Of a DNA stretch of 64,000 bases, positions 23,701 through 38,700 are shown in pieces (the stretch's first letter is position 1; each line of letters starts with the position of its first letter). Where the stretch lies: the NCBI GenBank assembly GCA_024734555.1, contig JANPWX010000009.1:354416-418415 (forward strand), read 5' to 3'. The position numbers and the translations under genes are program-made. The DNA comes from Trochalopteron elliotii (Eukaryota; Chordata; Aves; Passeriformes; Leiothrichidae). The notes beneath the pieces are model-generated. The model was not told the origin of the DNA and did no database searches. It saw nothing but the letters and a program-made list of their open reading frames with translations.

Positions 23701-26700
23701 CCGGGGAAAGGTCACCAAAATTTTTCAACATGAGCAAAAAAGGGCATTCTTTCTCAAAAAGCCTCGGGGGAATGGCTTTGCTGAAATCTCCTAGAACAAC
23801 TCATCAGGGAGGCAGGTTTCAGGCATGGAAAGCTTCATCTGAGGTGAACACGGCTGTTGAAGCTATATACACCCCTTGTGGGGTGGGGGCAAACCTTTCA
23901 AGGGGAAATGTTGGATGTTTGAGGTAGATACATGTTGGGGCACCAGTGATTAAGGGAAACCCTTCTGAGAGGAAGTCAGTGTCGGGATGTTATTGTTCCC
24001 TGTCTCCCGGTGCTGCAGCTAGGGGATGTCTCCTTCTGTGTTTTAAGCAGTTAATTAAAAAGACTGCTCTGAGACTGCAGTGTGCACATTGTCACTTGTG
24101 GTGTGTTAGTAAAAGCATAGCTGCTTGTCCTCTGGGTTTGCTGGATAGTGCACCTCTGGAAGTTAATTCTTTGTAGATTCAAAATCTGGGAATTCCAATA
24201 TAGCTAAGGCGTCGCATTATGTTTGTTCCCACATTACAGTTAATTTCTACACATTACCTCTTTTTCTATGCCTGCTAAACTCCATACCTGAGAAAGATAC
24301 CTTAGGATTGCTGGCATAAGTTGCATGTGAAAATTTGGATAAACAATTTAAATTATGTGAAAATCAAATACTGTGTTTTGTATAAACGTAGTGTGAATAT
24401 GCACCAGTGATAAGTTTAACTGTGATTTGTATTTGTTAAATTTTTGAGCTGCGCTTTCTCACTACTTTTCTTTCATCCATGAAGAAAGAGCAGTGTCAAA
24501 CTCTGATTGACCTCCTTAGGGAAAGCTTGGCTTAAAAGCAAGGGAAGTTTTTTCCAGTAATACTGAGATAAGACAGCTGAAACTGAAGCATCTCAGTACA
24601 TGTCCAAGAGGCCTTCTTGAAGTTTGCGAAGTTTAAACAGCATTGCAGCAATATGAATCAGAGCAGAAAAATCTTCTGCTTAATCAATTTGTAATTAATT
24701 TGCAAGTAGCTTTATTAGAGAACGTTAGTGTTGTGTTTTGTTTATAGAGTTGCTGTTTACAAATCAGGACCAATGCAGACTGCTGAGAAGGGAGGTAGTT
24801 AGGAACACCACAGGGTAAGTTACTAAACAGGTGTCAATAGCTATTCTGGCTACCCTTAAAGAAATACCTGAAGTAAATCAGACTTTTTCTTCTGATGCAC
24901 TGCAGGGATAGCTCAGTTTTCCCTGCAGACTTCTTCCTTCCTGTATGTGAGCCATATTAAACATCCTTAAGCAACCTAAAGTAGTGGAAGTATAAACAAA
25001 CTGTTTTTGTGTTGGTGTCTTAGATAGTTTTAGATGTGGTTGTTTCTGGAACTCCAAGATCTTGAACAAAAGTGTTTTGCCAGCTACATATGCTGTGAAC
25101 CCCTCATCGTATGTGTCCTTTATGATACCTAACAAAAGCAGAAGCAACACCCAACTCATCTCGCTGCCCAGGATGGGAACGTTTCTGGGTTTCGGAAAAA
25201 GAGGTTTTATAGCTTTACAGTAGGAATATAATGTGTTGTGGACAACCAGAAGTAACCTAACAAACAACTTGTGTGGTGTAAGCATCTGCTTATGCTGGGG
25301 CATGAACAGGGATCTGTTTGTAAATTAACTTCACAAGAAATACGCAAATCCAGGCTTAAATATACTGATGCATGTTTTTTCTTATCTGCATCATCACTAC
25401 CTCAGTCTTATTTCTGCTGGCAGCATTCATAAATTTCTTTCATTCAGCATATTCCCAAGTACTTGAAAGACTGAATAAAATGTCATTGCTGCCTTCTGTT
25501 TCCTTCACCTATACTTTGCATCCAGTTCTTATCTTACAGATGCATTGTAGAAACTTGCTGATACAGAGACTGTCAGTTGATTGCAGAGCTTCGCTGGTTG
25601 ACTGGGACTGCAAAGGTTAAGACAGCACAAATGTATAGCCATAGCTTTGGGTTTGTTTTAAGATCAGCTCAGTGTTTGGACAGCACAGAAGGGTGAGTTA
25701 CACTGCAGTAATAAATGAGCTGTCTATAAATGTACAGTGAGCCTTTCTTAAGCTGTGGGTGGGAGAGAAGCAGCAGGGAGGGCTGCTGCTCTTCCAGGGA
25801 GCCACAGAATTGCTGAAAAGCCTGGCTGCTGCTGCTCTTGTCCTCCCTTTTCTGGCAGCAGGGTGTAAATCATTCGACCGTGCTGTCTGCAACCTCCCAC
25901 CCACTTGCTGAATGTGAATGAATATAGATAAAAGAATGAAAGTTAATCTTCTGTTCCAGAAAGCTTTATTCTTTTGGGAGCAGGGAGGCAAGGGGAAGAT
26001 GTAATTTAAATATGGAGTGTGCCATTTAGGAGTGCTGGTGGTGGGCAGGGGACTCCAGGGTTGAAACATCGTTCCTGTGACTGCGCTGAGGCTGGAGCAA
26101 GCAGGAGGTTGTATTCCTGCCTAGGGGAGGTTGTATTCCTGCCTAGGGGCATAGAGCCCTTCTGGGATTCAGGAAGTGACAAAAGAGAGGTCTGTTCACC
26201 TCTGCCCTCCACCTTATTGTTGCTTACTGGCCGTGGATAAGGAGCTCCACAGAACAGAGCAGCAGCAGCTCTATAAAAGTTGATAGAGTAGGCAGGAAGC
26301 CTGTGAAGAAGAGGTCTGAGAGCTGAGAGGCAAGGAGAGAAAGTATAGCTTATCCTCCAGAATTTTCAGTAAACATTACAATGGTTTAATGAGATTATAT
26401 CTTTTTTGCAGAATGATTGGGATTTTCTCTAAAGAAATTTCAATATGTGGAGGTGACATCTTAAAGGCAAAGACATTTTTGCATTTTCAGCCAGGCCATA
26501 GTTTCTGGAATTTTCTTTGTGTTCTCATTTCCATTTTGGTCCATGAAAATATTTGACTACTTTTAAAGTTGTTGTATCACTGTTATTAAATATCACTTGT
26601 CAGTGAACAGTGTTCTAGTAATCTGACCATGACCTTTAAGCCTGAATGCTTAACAAACCACATAGGAGTCTCTCTCTTTTCTGCTCCTACCATTCCTGCA

Positions 26701-29700
26701 AATGAAGGTGTGGAGATAGCTGCTGTTTTTCCTGGTTTCATGGGAAGACCATTTTGCAAATAAGATACTTCAACGAAGTTTTTCCTTGCAAACCACCCGC
26801 TATAAAGTTCCGTTTCGTTGCTCCTTGTGTATTAATAAGAAAAGCTATCCAGAAGTCTCTGGTAATCATGTGGTTACTAAGGTTAAGATAAATGTGTGTT
26901 TAGGATGTATGCAGATTTTCTCCATTTTGCTGGGTTTGCATTTTCATTCATTGGAAAACAGACTCTTTCAGTTTCCTTTCTTTTGTTTTAAAATAAACAT
27001 TTCTCTTCTGGAATGTCTCATTTAACTTGCAAGCATATTGAAATCTCTTTTAAAAATGTTAGCATTCATTTGCCTTACAAATTAGGGAAAGTTTATTTAA
27101 CAGGGCAAGGGTCTACACCACAAGGTTCAGGTTCTTTTCCTGGGTGATTCGTATATTGGAAAGCCAAATATGCCTTAACAATTCTTAATGTTTTGTTTGA
27201 TTATGATTCAATAAGCTTATAATCAGACCAACTGAAGTGTATTGTGAGAATTAATTTATAGATATCCTGATGAACTTCAATATTGTTCTTAAATTTATAA
27301 TTACTAAACACTTCCAGATGGTACTTTTTTGAGTAAGACTGAGATTATTGAATGATGATGATGATTGACACCAATGATGTAGATCTAGAAATGTTTACAG
27401 CACTTCATCTGTCTAGTAATCTCAAACTATTTGACATCCCAATTACTGTTAATTATTTTTATTTGGCTGTTTTCATTACTGTAGCTTATTTCTTCTGTGT
27501 TTCCTTTTAGCTTTATGAAGGCATTAGATGAGGGCGTCACATAACTCCTTAATTGACATGTCAGTAAAATACTGATAGCATTTGTAATCCCATAATCTCC
27601 ACCTGTGCTCTGAACTTGCTTCTTACCACACCTCTGAGCAGCAAGTTTGAGTGCCAGCTTCTGGGAAAAAGAAATCTTGTAGCTGTGATGTAGCAGTGGG
27701 TGCTGGCTGATAACTGAAGATAATAAATGTGGGACATGGTTTTAATCAATGGGTTTCACCTTCAGCAAGTTAGTGTGCTGAAGTGTCTAAGTGGGGTTTC
27801 ACGTGAGTTTCTGTTCCCGGTGATTTACCTGTAATCATCTGTACGGATGATGGACCATTTACAGGACTTGTCTGTGTACAATCCATCAATCACAGTTTCA
27901 ATTTGAGTGCTTTTTTAATGCATCTCTTCAAATTGCAGTTTGATTTAATTGACAGCCTGGCTTCCAAATTGTCTTTTTAAGATGGGAGATTTGAGCATGG
28001 GATTCCTGCAGTTGAACAAAGGAATATTATTAAACTCTGACTGTGTTTCATTAGAGAAAAAATTCGCTATGACAAAGAAGGCAAAAATCCATGAGAGCAG
28101 TCCATCCAGGCAGGCTGGCAGTTCAGTGCTGGATCAGCTGGTGTCAGGTTTTGACTCCCCCAGAGAGCTTTATAGGTACAGCATTGATGCTAAAATGTCT
28201 CATGGGACACAAGAAGAAAGAATACAGTGGACAAAAAGAAAGGACATAGGACCCTCAACTGGTGGAGTAGGCATTGTAGGACATGTGCCTTCTCCCAATT
28301 CAGTCCTAGAAGGGAGCTATGGGGCAGTGCTGGAAATTGATAGAGGCATCCTCTGACACTGGGGTAGGGGCAAGAGGATGTGCAGAGCTTGCTTTAAAGG
28401 CTCAGGCTCTGAAGCAGTGAGGGGCAACCCACAGCTGCTATCTCCCAGCCATGCAGGCTGGCAAGGCAGTTGTCTTTGACCAGGGCCCCTATGAATGGAT
28501 TCAGTGCAACAGAGTGTTGAGAGACCTCTCACAGAGTTTTCCAGGGCAAATTCTTTAGTTCGTTTCCTGAGATTAGCTGTGCTCTGACAGCTTGAAGTCC
28601 TGTGACAAGATCTCCTGACTGTTAAAGTGTTGACATTGATGTGCCCTAGAAATTGCCAGCTTTGTATATGACTGTGCCTGTGCTCATGTCTACATGGGCA
28701 CAACTGTTCAAAGGCAGCCTAAACCAAAGAAAGTGTTTGTTTTCAAGGTGCAAGGCATAGTGTTAGGACTCAGGAATTCCTCACTGCTAATTTTGGGTGA
28801 CACATAACTCCCCCTGTGGTTTTCCATGTGTGTGGATGAAGTGAAGGGGACCTGCTAGGGGTCACTACCTCTAGGCCTTAGTAGCTGCAAATGGGACAGT
28901 GTTTTAGCATCTGTAATATAGGTGAGGAAGTCGATTATCAAAAATTTGTCCCTCAGGAATAGCTACATTTAAAAAAAATACCTTTTTAAAAAAAAAAATC
29001 CACTTCTGGGTAAAATTTAAATTAATACTGTTAACTTAACTTCTTAACAAACCCCTAACTGTGAAGTGCAGGGAGAACTCTGTCATGATCACCTCACTCT
29101 GCAATGTTAAACAGTGGAAATAAAACTTACATGTGCTTCTCTATTTTTAGTCTTTCCTCATACCATGTTCTCACAAGTGCTCCCACCATCAATCTTTGCC
29201 CTTTCTGCATGCAGTCAGTCAGCAGAGTATCGTCTTACTGTGTCACGCTTTACTGCCGCTCCCCGCGGGCTGCGTGTGAGCCAGCTGCACGTGTAGATTT
29301 GCACTTCTGAGGAAGCTGGCTGGAAGCACAGGTGAGCTGGTATGGATCCTTCACCATCCACCAGGGCCTGGGGACAGGACTGGTGGCCTCCTGCCAGCTC
29401 AGAGACTCTGCTCTTGTGCAGGGATATCAGAGAGGAAAGAAATCAATCACAGGCTGCATCTAGTGTCAGATGGTGTAAAGTAGATGGGTTGTTTTGGCTG
29501 CTCTGTTTGGAGGGTGGCTGACTGTCAGTGCTGGGAGGTCTTCTCCATGTCCTTTTTCCTTGATGGCAGAGTTAGTGCTCTCCAAGCATGTCTTCTACAT
29601 GTCCTATGAAGCCCTGCAAGGCCTGACACACCCGTTTCCCACAAAGGCAGAGCTTTGCTGCTGCTGACAAGTGGCAGTCTAACATGTAAGGTGCCGAGGG

Positions 29701-32700
29701 ATATAAAACAAGTGGAAAAAAGGTGTGGAGGAAGCACATGGAGCACAGGAGCTTTCTGCTCACACTGCTGGAGGGAGCAGAGGAGGCTGTGTCTCCAAGT
29801 CTGCGTTGTCCTCAGAAAGACCCTGGCTCAGGCTGTTGGTCAGTGGCAGAACTGTGCTGTGCCTTAGTGGGCATAGTCCCAGGTAGGGATTGGTCTTTCA
29901 GAACTGTCCATGTTTTGGTCTATATGAGGTTTTTCCAGCTTTAGACGTCTGTATAAAAAACCCCACCAAATACCAGTAAAAGCAGAAAGTAGAAAGACAT
30001 GCTCACAGAAATTTTCTTTTTTATTTAGGTTTCTGGGTTTGCATGTGGTGAATCTGTAGGGTGGACAGTGCCAGCATTTTTAGGTTTCAATCCCTTGTAC
30101 TCATATAGCCAAAGGAACCAGAGCAAGACAGAAAAGTATGCTTGGTATACAAATGTACATTGCCTTTGCAGAGCACAGCAGCACTTTAAATAATTGAAAG
30201 GAGCTGCAATGAGCTGCCCTGACCAGAATTCATCATCCTTGGCCACCTGTTGTGTGGACAGCATGCTATTCTTTGAATCACAAGGCATTCAGAGTATGCT
30301 GCTATACATGCTGGATAAATTAATAACTAAAATAAATAATGGGGAAAAAAGAATAGGAAAAAAATCAGGCAAAAGGTGAATTGGTACCTATTATAGTTAC
30401 CCATATAATTAGCAGAATAAGCACTGGGAAGCATTTTATACTGTCTATTTTAGTGTACATCTGTTGCCCAACTTCCTTAGTTTATAAGTGTGTGACTAGT
30501 TTGGGCAGCATGGCTCTAGCTACTGGGCTACAAATAGGAACCATTTTGTGGCATATTTTCCTTCTGGCCTGCAGCCTTTTCCTCCAAGTGGTGTGGAAGT
30601 AGTGCTTAGGTGGCCAAGGCTGCTGAGCTGTTTCAGTGGTTCCTCTTCTGCACAACCATCTGATTTTGGCCAAACACATCTGTGTTGGGTAGAGGGGAGC
30701 TGGGAGAAAATATGGCCACGAGTACGGTGTAGTACCTAAGGGTAAAAACTGGTTTACTAGTAGCACAGATCTAGGGAGTATCAGAAAACTGAGGGTCTGA
30801 GAGATGCTGTGGCACTGCCTGGATCATGTCCTTGATTTAATATTACCTATCCCACCTCTGTCTGCAACACTACTAAAAGCCATTGAAGTTTTGATAAATA
30901 CCTGGTTTTAAATATTTTAAAGTCAGAGACTGAGATTTTGTGAAGTCCTTAGCTCTTGAGCCCAGGGTGTGTTGCTGAAATCAGAGACATAGGGCAGCTT
31001 TGCTTTCTTCTGCAGCTTGTTTAGGCATTAGAAAACAAAGTTTCCTAGTGGGTAGAATCCCTTTTTGATTATTTTTTGATATTGATATATAATCAAATTT
31101 TCAGTCTTGCGTGCCTGCCTCTTGGCAAAGGTATACCTGTGCAACTACATTGCTCTTTTAACAATTTTGCTTATCTTTTGTGATATTTTTATATGCACAC
31201 TCCTGCCCTGTAAAGTGATTACTAAGAACTTATATGGAATATATGTTTCTTGCAGAGCAAGAAAAATATTGATTCTCATTTTACAAGGCAGTGTGGCTTT
31301 TACACATTTTTTTAATTACTATGCTAATATTAGCATTGATATTATCCCTTTTAGTATGTAATTTTAACATTACCACAATAATGGCTGACCTATACTGTGG
31401 TCTAAACAACAATGAATGAAGTTTTTAAACTTAAGTGTGTGTATGTGTTCAAAGGAAAACTGGGGTGGCTACATGAAAATCTTCCACTAATTTGCGTTCT
31501 AAAGTTTGGTCATGGAAAGCATTAATCAATATGTGAAAATAATTTTGCTCATTTTGTGCTTTTCTTGACAGTTTTCTCTCATTTCTGATTCATATAGTTC
31601 TTTTTTTAGCCTCTAAATTCTTTTTTAGCCTCTAGTGTTTTCATAATTTTATTGCTCTAGAGATCTTTTTTTTTGTGTGATTGTGGAGGAGGAGACAGTA
31701 GTTAGGATATGCAGCTTCTAGCAGACATTCCTTCTGATGGATTTGACATGATGAAAGACAAATGGAGAGAACGTTAAACCCAGGAAGAAAGACAGGGCAG
31801 TCTGGCAAGACTTTCCTAGTTTTTGGAGAGTTTCAAGGAAAAGGGAGGTGAAAATTGTGCAATACCATGAGAGCAAACCATGGTCCATAAATCAGTCTAA
31901 GGAGATGGACATTTGTGAGGGTTTTTTTCTCCTATAAAGTAAGTGAAATGTTTATGCCATAACTGCAGAAAAGCAATAAAAGGCAAAGGTTATAAACAAG
32001 TCATTCGGTGCCGACAGAGGGTTCATAGATGCTGACAAGAAACAAATAAAGTGAATAAGGCCGGTACTCTGTTCTGATAAATTTCATTGATTTCTGCACC
32101 ATGTCATTAATGTTTGCAGCCTGGCCTGTTATCTTGTAGCTCCAAACCTTTCATTATGACTCCAGATGATAACAGCTGTTGATACACGGCAGTGACTACC
32201 ATGGGGGTAAAGTACCATTTGCTAAGAAATAATTAGGAAAATCCCCACGTCTGGGTAGCTTTGATCTGCCTGTGGTGTTGGCCTTGCAAAAGACGTTATA
32301 TACCAATACTGCATCTGTTTCCTGGATGAGTTCATGAAGCCTTTATGAGAGCTCACGTGCACTATAAAGCAGTGTAATCAGACAGGTCCCACTGGCTGAG
32401 TCAGTGCAAGCAAGTGTGCTGCTCTGTGGGGCCTGGTCTGCATGATGACAGTGTGTTAAGGCTGTGCAAGGTCCACCTTTTTCATAAAAACTTGGATACC
32501 TGGAGCTTTTTGCTGTGTCTACTGCAGGTATCTGCTTACACCAATAACAGTGATGTAAACATGTCTGTAGTCTCAAGTCAGTGATATTGACAAAGACAGA
32601 AAGCTAAACCAGGAAAGCAGTCCACAAAATTGTGTCATTTCCTATCAGTATGAGGTGAGGTATAAGGTAGCTCTGAATCCTAAGTGTTTTGGTATCTTGC

Positions 32701-35700
32701 TTTACCCTAGGTAAGAACAAATCCACCCAGTTGTTTCTGGTTTGTTTCTGATCTGAGGCTGGATGAAGAAGGGGGCCTGAAGCACAATCTGAAGGAACTT
32801 CTAGCAAAAGGGAGCACAGACTGTGGGTGTGTGGTGTATATAGGCTGATACTGGCATATGTTACGGGGCGCAGGAAAGCTGCTAAAGCACCTGCCGGCTG
32901 CTGCTTGGCAGTAACGTTAGAAAGGTACCTGGTTCCCTCTTTCTTACTAATAATTGGTAAAAGACTGAGAAGAGTATGTATGTGTGGAGGAAGATCAGGA
33001 TAAGAGGACAAAAGGAGCAGAAACCAGGTCATGCATATAATGCTGTCTACAATACTGGAAATTACTGTGGACTTATTATTTTGAAGAAACCCAAGCTCCA
33101 GCTATGCTGAGATGAATTAATCGGAAAGGAACTCCTCTTTATTAATTAAATGTGCTGTATGGAGTTACTTATTGTAAGATTTCCATTCCTCTGCAGTCCA
33201 ACCTTGTCATATCAGCTTAGCATGCTGCAGTGTCCCTGCAGTGCTAAAAATGTTTCCAGAGGATCACAGTTCCACTGGAGCTTTTCTACTCTTTGCTATT
33301 ATGTGATGAAGATGTGTCTGTGGTCAGAAAAGGTTATTTGTTTAATGCTATTACTGGAGTAGACCTGAATATATTATCTACTTCTACCTTTGACCCAATG
33401 TACTGCTTGTTGCAGTCCTGTCTGCCTCACCATCCTGAAATTTTTACTGTTCTGCAACTTCTGAGTACAAATAAAAAGCTGAAGTTCAGGGAGCCTGTGG
33501 ACATGATTCCAAAGACTTCCTACACAAATATATTTCAAGGTCAGGTGTGGGCTTTGAGGCTGCTGCTAGCCAGGAGGGAAGGTAGAGTAAGGTTGGATGC
33601 TATCACAGGAGAGATGACGTGGCTCTCCAGGGACTTGCCTGCCTATTGCCACTCATTGCTCTTCTTGAAGACACTGAGATTACCTTGGAATAGACTTACT
33701 TGCCTTCCCCTGGCAAAAAATAGTTTTGGGAGTGATGAGTTTTGGGAGTGATGAGGGAGTAACTGGAGGTGATGACAGAGTGTGGATTATTGATAGGGGG
33801 AGAGGACAGGAAATTCTGCTGATACCTAAACCTGAATCTTGGTTACACCTCTGACTTCGCTGACACTACTTTGGTTCAACAGGATATGGGCATGGAGGCT
33901 TAAATGCTGTAAATCTTAACCTTCCTTATGAGGACATCTAGAAACCAGAAGTCAGATCCTTGGTTGATTCATACCCTTTGTCTTCACAGAATTTACACAG
34001 AGAATAAATCTTGGCCAGTGTATGTGTTCTAGAATACTAGATCTTTTCTATATTACTCTGGAACACAGTTATATCTTAGAAGTTTTCAAGGTCTTGTTGG
34101 CATTTTGCAGGGTTCCTTTCTTGCAGCATCCTGGAATGCTGTGTTGCTTTTGGGAGATTGCCACACCACATTGTCTAGCCACAGGCTAAAGGATTTTATT
34201 TATTTTTATTTCACATTGTTTCAGCTGTTTTCACTTTTATTTCCATACTCCAGCAGAATTTCTTCATGAATGTGGCAGCACATCAGGTTTCTTGTTTCAT
34301 GAGCTGTAGTTAGTTAAATAGCCTGCTGGATTTGTTTGCCCTTATGTGAGAATTTTAATACTGTAGCAGCAATAGGAAAAAGTGACATTGAGCTCTTATT
34401 GAAGTGAGGGAAGAGGTGGGAAAGTTGTTCTCCCAAAACACTGCTGATCTGAGCTTTTTCTAGCTGTCATGTTCTTATTCAAGTAAAGTAAGTCCCTGGA
34501 TGAGAGTCTATCATAAGTGCAAGAAGAAATTTTTGCTAGAGTATATAGCAATGTAATTTGCAATGTAACTCTATGTGTGCTAAATTTCATGGACATAGAT
34601 ACATTGAGCTCTGTCCTCTACATACTCTACATTCTTTGGTAACCGTGATTTTTAAAAAGTAATTTATTCACTCGTTGCTTTTCTGGGCCTCTGTTGCTTG
34701 TGTGCTTTCTGTTCTTCATTATATAGCTTTTCTGTTACTAAGACTGCATTAAATGACATTCTTAATCTCTTTCACATTTTTTTTTGTCTTTGAGCCAGCC
34801 AAATGATCAATTAAACTGTCACTGTGAATGAAATTTAAAAACATTTGTTTATCAGTAGCAAGAGAAACATTGGCTGTCCCATCTAGGAGGTATAACTTAC
34901 CTTTCAGTCTTTTGTTATTTTCCTGGTTTCAGGGAACAGATAAGTACTGTTACTGTTCATAATAGAGTGACTGTTCACAGAGGGGCTGCTGAAGGTCTTA
35001 TTGTAATAATAAGGTGAAACTGATATTCAGAGACTCATCTTGTACAATAAAACATAGTTCTGTTTACTGATCTAGGAAAGGAGGAAATGTCTGAAGACCT
35101 CCCTCTCATTTCTCTTGTTAGGATTACCTCGACTGTATCACTGATCAGACCAAGCTCTCCCTGGGAACAGAGGAGCGATCAGCCCTGTTTGGAAACATAC
35201 GGGATATCTACCATTTCAACAGGTAAATTCATTTCTAACTAAATGAAAGCATTTCAATAGCTTGTGTTAATGAGAGGGACCAAACCAGCCAAATTCACTT
35301 TTATCACTTTAAAACAGCCAAGATCTATAAATTGAAAAATTATCTAATTTTCATTCTAAGCAAAGTTGGTTTGCTGACACCAGATTTTTTTTAGCTGTTT
35401 ATTTGATGCATCGAGAGTGGTCTTTTTTTACTTTTATTCTGGGTATTTACATGAATATAAGCCTAACCTGCTCAGTGCCTTAACTGAGCTTAATGCAAAA
35501 CCACTGTCAAAGAAATTCTTGCCTTAATTAAGAGATGTTTTACTCCTACTGTATTGGCTCCTTTTGTGTACCTATGTACACAAGATCTGGCTTTTGTAGT
35601 GTTTTATGCTACTAGCTACTCCCTGAATTAATTTCTCAAACCTGTATTCAAGTACCTTTCCTTCATAGAAGTTTTTTGTTCAGTGTCTTTTCAACCTTCT

Positions 35701-38700
35701 CTAAAACTCTGCAGATGAGATTCTAGTGTATATTGGGAGCCTGAAGTAAAATGTCTTGCTCGCATAGCTAGTGCCACATTGTGTGGGATCTCAGTATCTG
35801 CAGTTTGAGGAGCGTGCTACTGCTACTTTTTGTCTGAATCCTCTGTTACTATTAACTTAGTCAGTATTTGAGGAAAACCTGACTATTCAACCAATGCAGA
35901 AAATATATTGACATAAAGTTCCCACATCTTTTGTATACCAATACTCCTGTAAAAGCTCTCCTAGCTTTGCTATAGTTGACAAAACATGTCCCAAACTACT
36001 GTGTTCTTTGAAGAACGGCAGATAATTTAATTGAATCAAAAGACAATTCTGAAGTAGAGCACTTGTGTCAAAGATCATCTTCAATGTTTTTCCATCATCA
36101 TGGGAAGTTACTTTTAAGGGCTTCAACTGCTGGGATTGCTGTTTAGTGTCAAAGGAACAAGTGAGAATGGATCTATTCAGAATTTATGGACAAAGATGAA
36201 ATCTAAAGTCTTTTATTGAAGCTTAAAATAGCTACTGCAGGGTAATGGAAATATGCTTAACTAGAAAGCTGCTGTGTCTTGCTTCAGCTACAACAACTGA
36301 CTTTACTGAATGTCTAACAGCTGGAAAATACATAGTGGGAGCGTGCTAAAACAGGCTCATGGATTGTTTTAGAGCCATGAGACAATGATTGTGATCTTAC
36401 AGATTCCCAGTGGTCACAGAATGGAAAAACACAGTCTGGCTATTAAATTTTCTGATCCTTCAAAAGCTGGAAAAATGACAGACTTGATAGCTAGGATGCA
36501 TTTATGCCAGCTTCATTGCAAATATTGCCTACTAAAAATACTTTCATGTATGATCAGTTGTTATACAGAATTACTGAGCTGTTGAAAAAAAAATCTGCAG
36601 CAGTTAAAAAGGAAAAAAAACAGTTTTGCGCAGTTTTAGAGATAAGTATGTTACAATGGTTAAAACTTACTGGAAAGTTGTCCAAAGCATCTATTAAATT
36701 ACTAATGTATTTCAAGCCTTCTGATATAAACTTCTGCTTGGAAATTGTGAGTTCTTAAAACTGAACACTCACTGTATATCCCAATATAGCTTCAAGGATT
36801 AAGTTTACTCCTGTGTGAAATTTGGCATGTAGCTTCTAGGTCCTAAACATACTCTAGAGCCTTTTTATTTGTTCTTAGCTTCAGAAAAAGGTCTACTTGG
36901 TAGTTCTATGTTAGTAGTTTCAGATGTTTTTTGTGAGCATGATTTTATACATTTAAAATTACCTAGTTTTTCTCAACTTTGAATTTGACTGTTAATCAAT
37001 AATCAAAGGTTTCAGTCTTGGGGTTTTTTCAGACTTGCAGATTTGAGGAATTTCATTTCAGTAAATGGGAATTTCTCTCAGATAAACTACCTAGGATTTT
37101 CAAATGGTGTGTTGAATAGCAAAAATGGTGGTCATCATGGTAACTGCTAGTCCCATGATTATGATCTCTTTTTGGAAAAATATTTCTTTCTGAGTTTCAT
37201 GGTGGTAAGGTCTGGCTTCTTCTTCTGAGAAGACATCATAAAACTTCATCAAAAAATCAAAGCATCCTAAAAGGCATAAGACTTCCATTCATTTGACTTG
37301 AAAAGATAGTGAATGCACTGTATGCAATATTGTGAAGTCTTTATGCTTCTCTCTCTCATCCCAAAGGAGTTGGCATTAGCTCCTGATGATGTTTGTACAG
37401 ATTCTGATTATCCCAGCCCATAGTAACCCAAGCTATATAGCTCAGTACATGGCCTTAACTGGCCCTGCCTCCTGTGTCATGCTTCAGTCTGAATCTTGTT
37501 AGTGATCCAGCTGAAAGAGCACAGAGTTCCTCCAACAGTGCTCACTCCTGCTCCCTGCCTAGCTGCCTGGCACAAGCCAGTTGCAGAGCCAAGAGCTGTG
37601 ACCAGCAGAAAACCTCTCGATATTCAGGTGAAGAGGGCCAACTTTTCTCTATTGTTCTTTCTGCCTCCTGCTAGGTACTTAAATGTAGCCTATAATAATA
37701 CCCCTACTTTTTCACATCAGCTTCGTATTATAGGGATTTATTTAAGATCTTCAGGATGCCTGAGCATGACAGTTTTGCTGTTTTTACAGTGGCAGACTGC
37801 TTTTACCATCCAGATGAGACAGAAGAGAGTGCAGTGTAGGTAACAAACTCTTTCAAGAACAGCCCTTATGCTATGGGTTTGTGCTGAAGACACTAGTCTA
37901 TTTAACACATACACATGGACTCAGTTGCATGAATATATCAAATATTTAAGTATGCCTCTTCTGTATCATGGAGGAGAAATGATGGGGTTTTATTGGAGAC
38001 CAGTAGGAGTAAAATGACAGTCCAGGTACGTACTTTAAACCATCAGGAGAATGTCTGACTGCCAGACAGCAGGAATCCTCTGAGCCTGTTTGGCATGTTT
38101 GATATTATTTCCAAAGCTCATGTGTGGGACAGTCAGTCAGTATAACTAGTGGCTATGGTCACCATTGCTACAGCTTACTTCTTTTGCTGATGTAAATGAA
38201 CTTCATGAGTGTGGGGTATCAAGCAAGGGTCATATTTTTATTTCCATTTTGATGAAGGGAGAAATTGAGTTATAGAGGTTAAATTGTCACTGTACAAAGT
38301 GACTCAGTGACTGTTGAACCTAAGGTCTTTCCCTGTCTTTGTTCCTTGTGACTGCATGTTGATTTCTCCCTTTCCTTCCTCCAGTAATTAGAGAAGCAAA
38401 GAACAAGTCAGGAAACTCTTCTGGTTTACTGTTTTTTGTACATGCAGAGGGAAATTGTGTCTGCTTACAGGGGAAAAGGGTAGTGCCCTAGATACAGGCA
38501 TAGGAACTCTTAGGCAAAACTTGTTCAGGGGACCAGCTGTGAATTGGGAGAAAAGTAGCCCTAAATGGAAAATCATCTGTGGGAGTGTGTGTGTATGTGG
38601 TAGGGGGGAAGAGGATGAGGGAGGAGGAGGAGAAGAAGAAAATTCTTTTAGAGAACATTTTGGCAGAAAACTCTGTTTCTTCTCTTAATTTTCTTGTGTA

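Larger units (their letters stand above)
17726..35121 (+). other. PLEKHG1: PLEKHG1 intron 1 (17.4 kb)
   Basis: Donor gtaggg, acceptor ttgttag. No second gene is visible. It holds a purine-rich tract (19650-19960), a split CR1 (19984-20578 and 21150-21545), a pyrimidine-rich tract (22840-23340), a 22-bp tandem duplication (26104-26147), a small CpG patch with a donor-like site (29231-29332) and a 16-bp tandem duplication (33722-33753). The frames of 115-152 codons within it have no recognisable similarity. Confidence 0.85.

Noticed and set aside
24878..25303. 141-codon minus-strand frame
   Set aside because: No similarity recognised and no start or splice context; intronic chance frame.
27949..28356. 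135-codon + strand frame in intron 1, preceded by an acceptor-like ttgcag
   Set aside because: It has only a TTG at its start, no good matching donor, no recognisable similarity, and does not fit the PLEKHG1 sequence between exons 1 and 2, which join directly in phase.
32604..33032. 142-codon minus-strand frame
   Set aside because: Low-complexity hydrophobic/Ser-Pro content without any family signature; intronic.
33293..33751. 152-codon + strand frame in intron 1
   Set aside because: No known motif, no splice sites in suitable phase, and it ends in a tandem duplication. Expected by chance in 17 kb.
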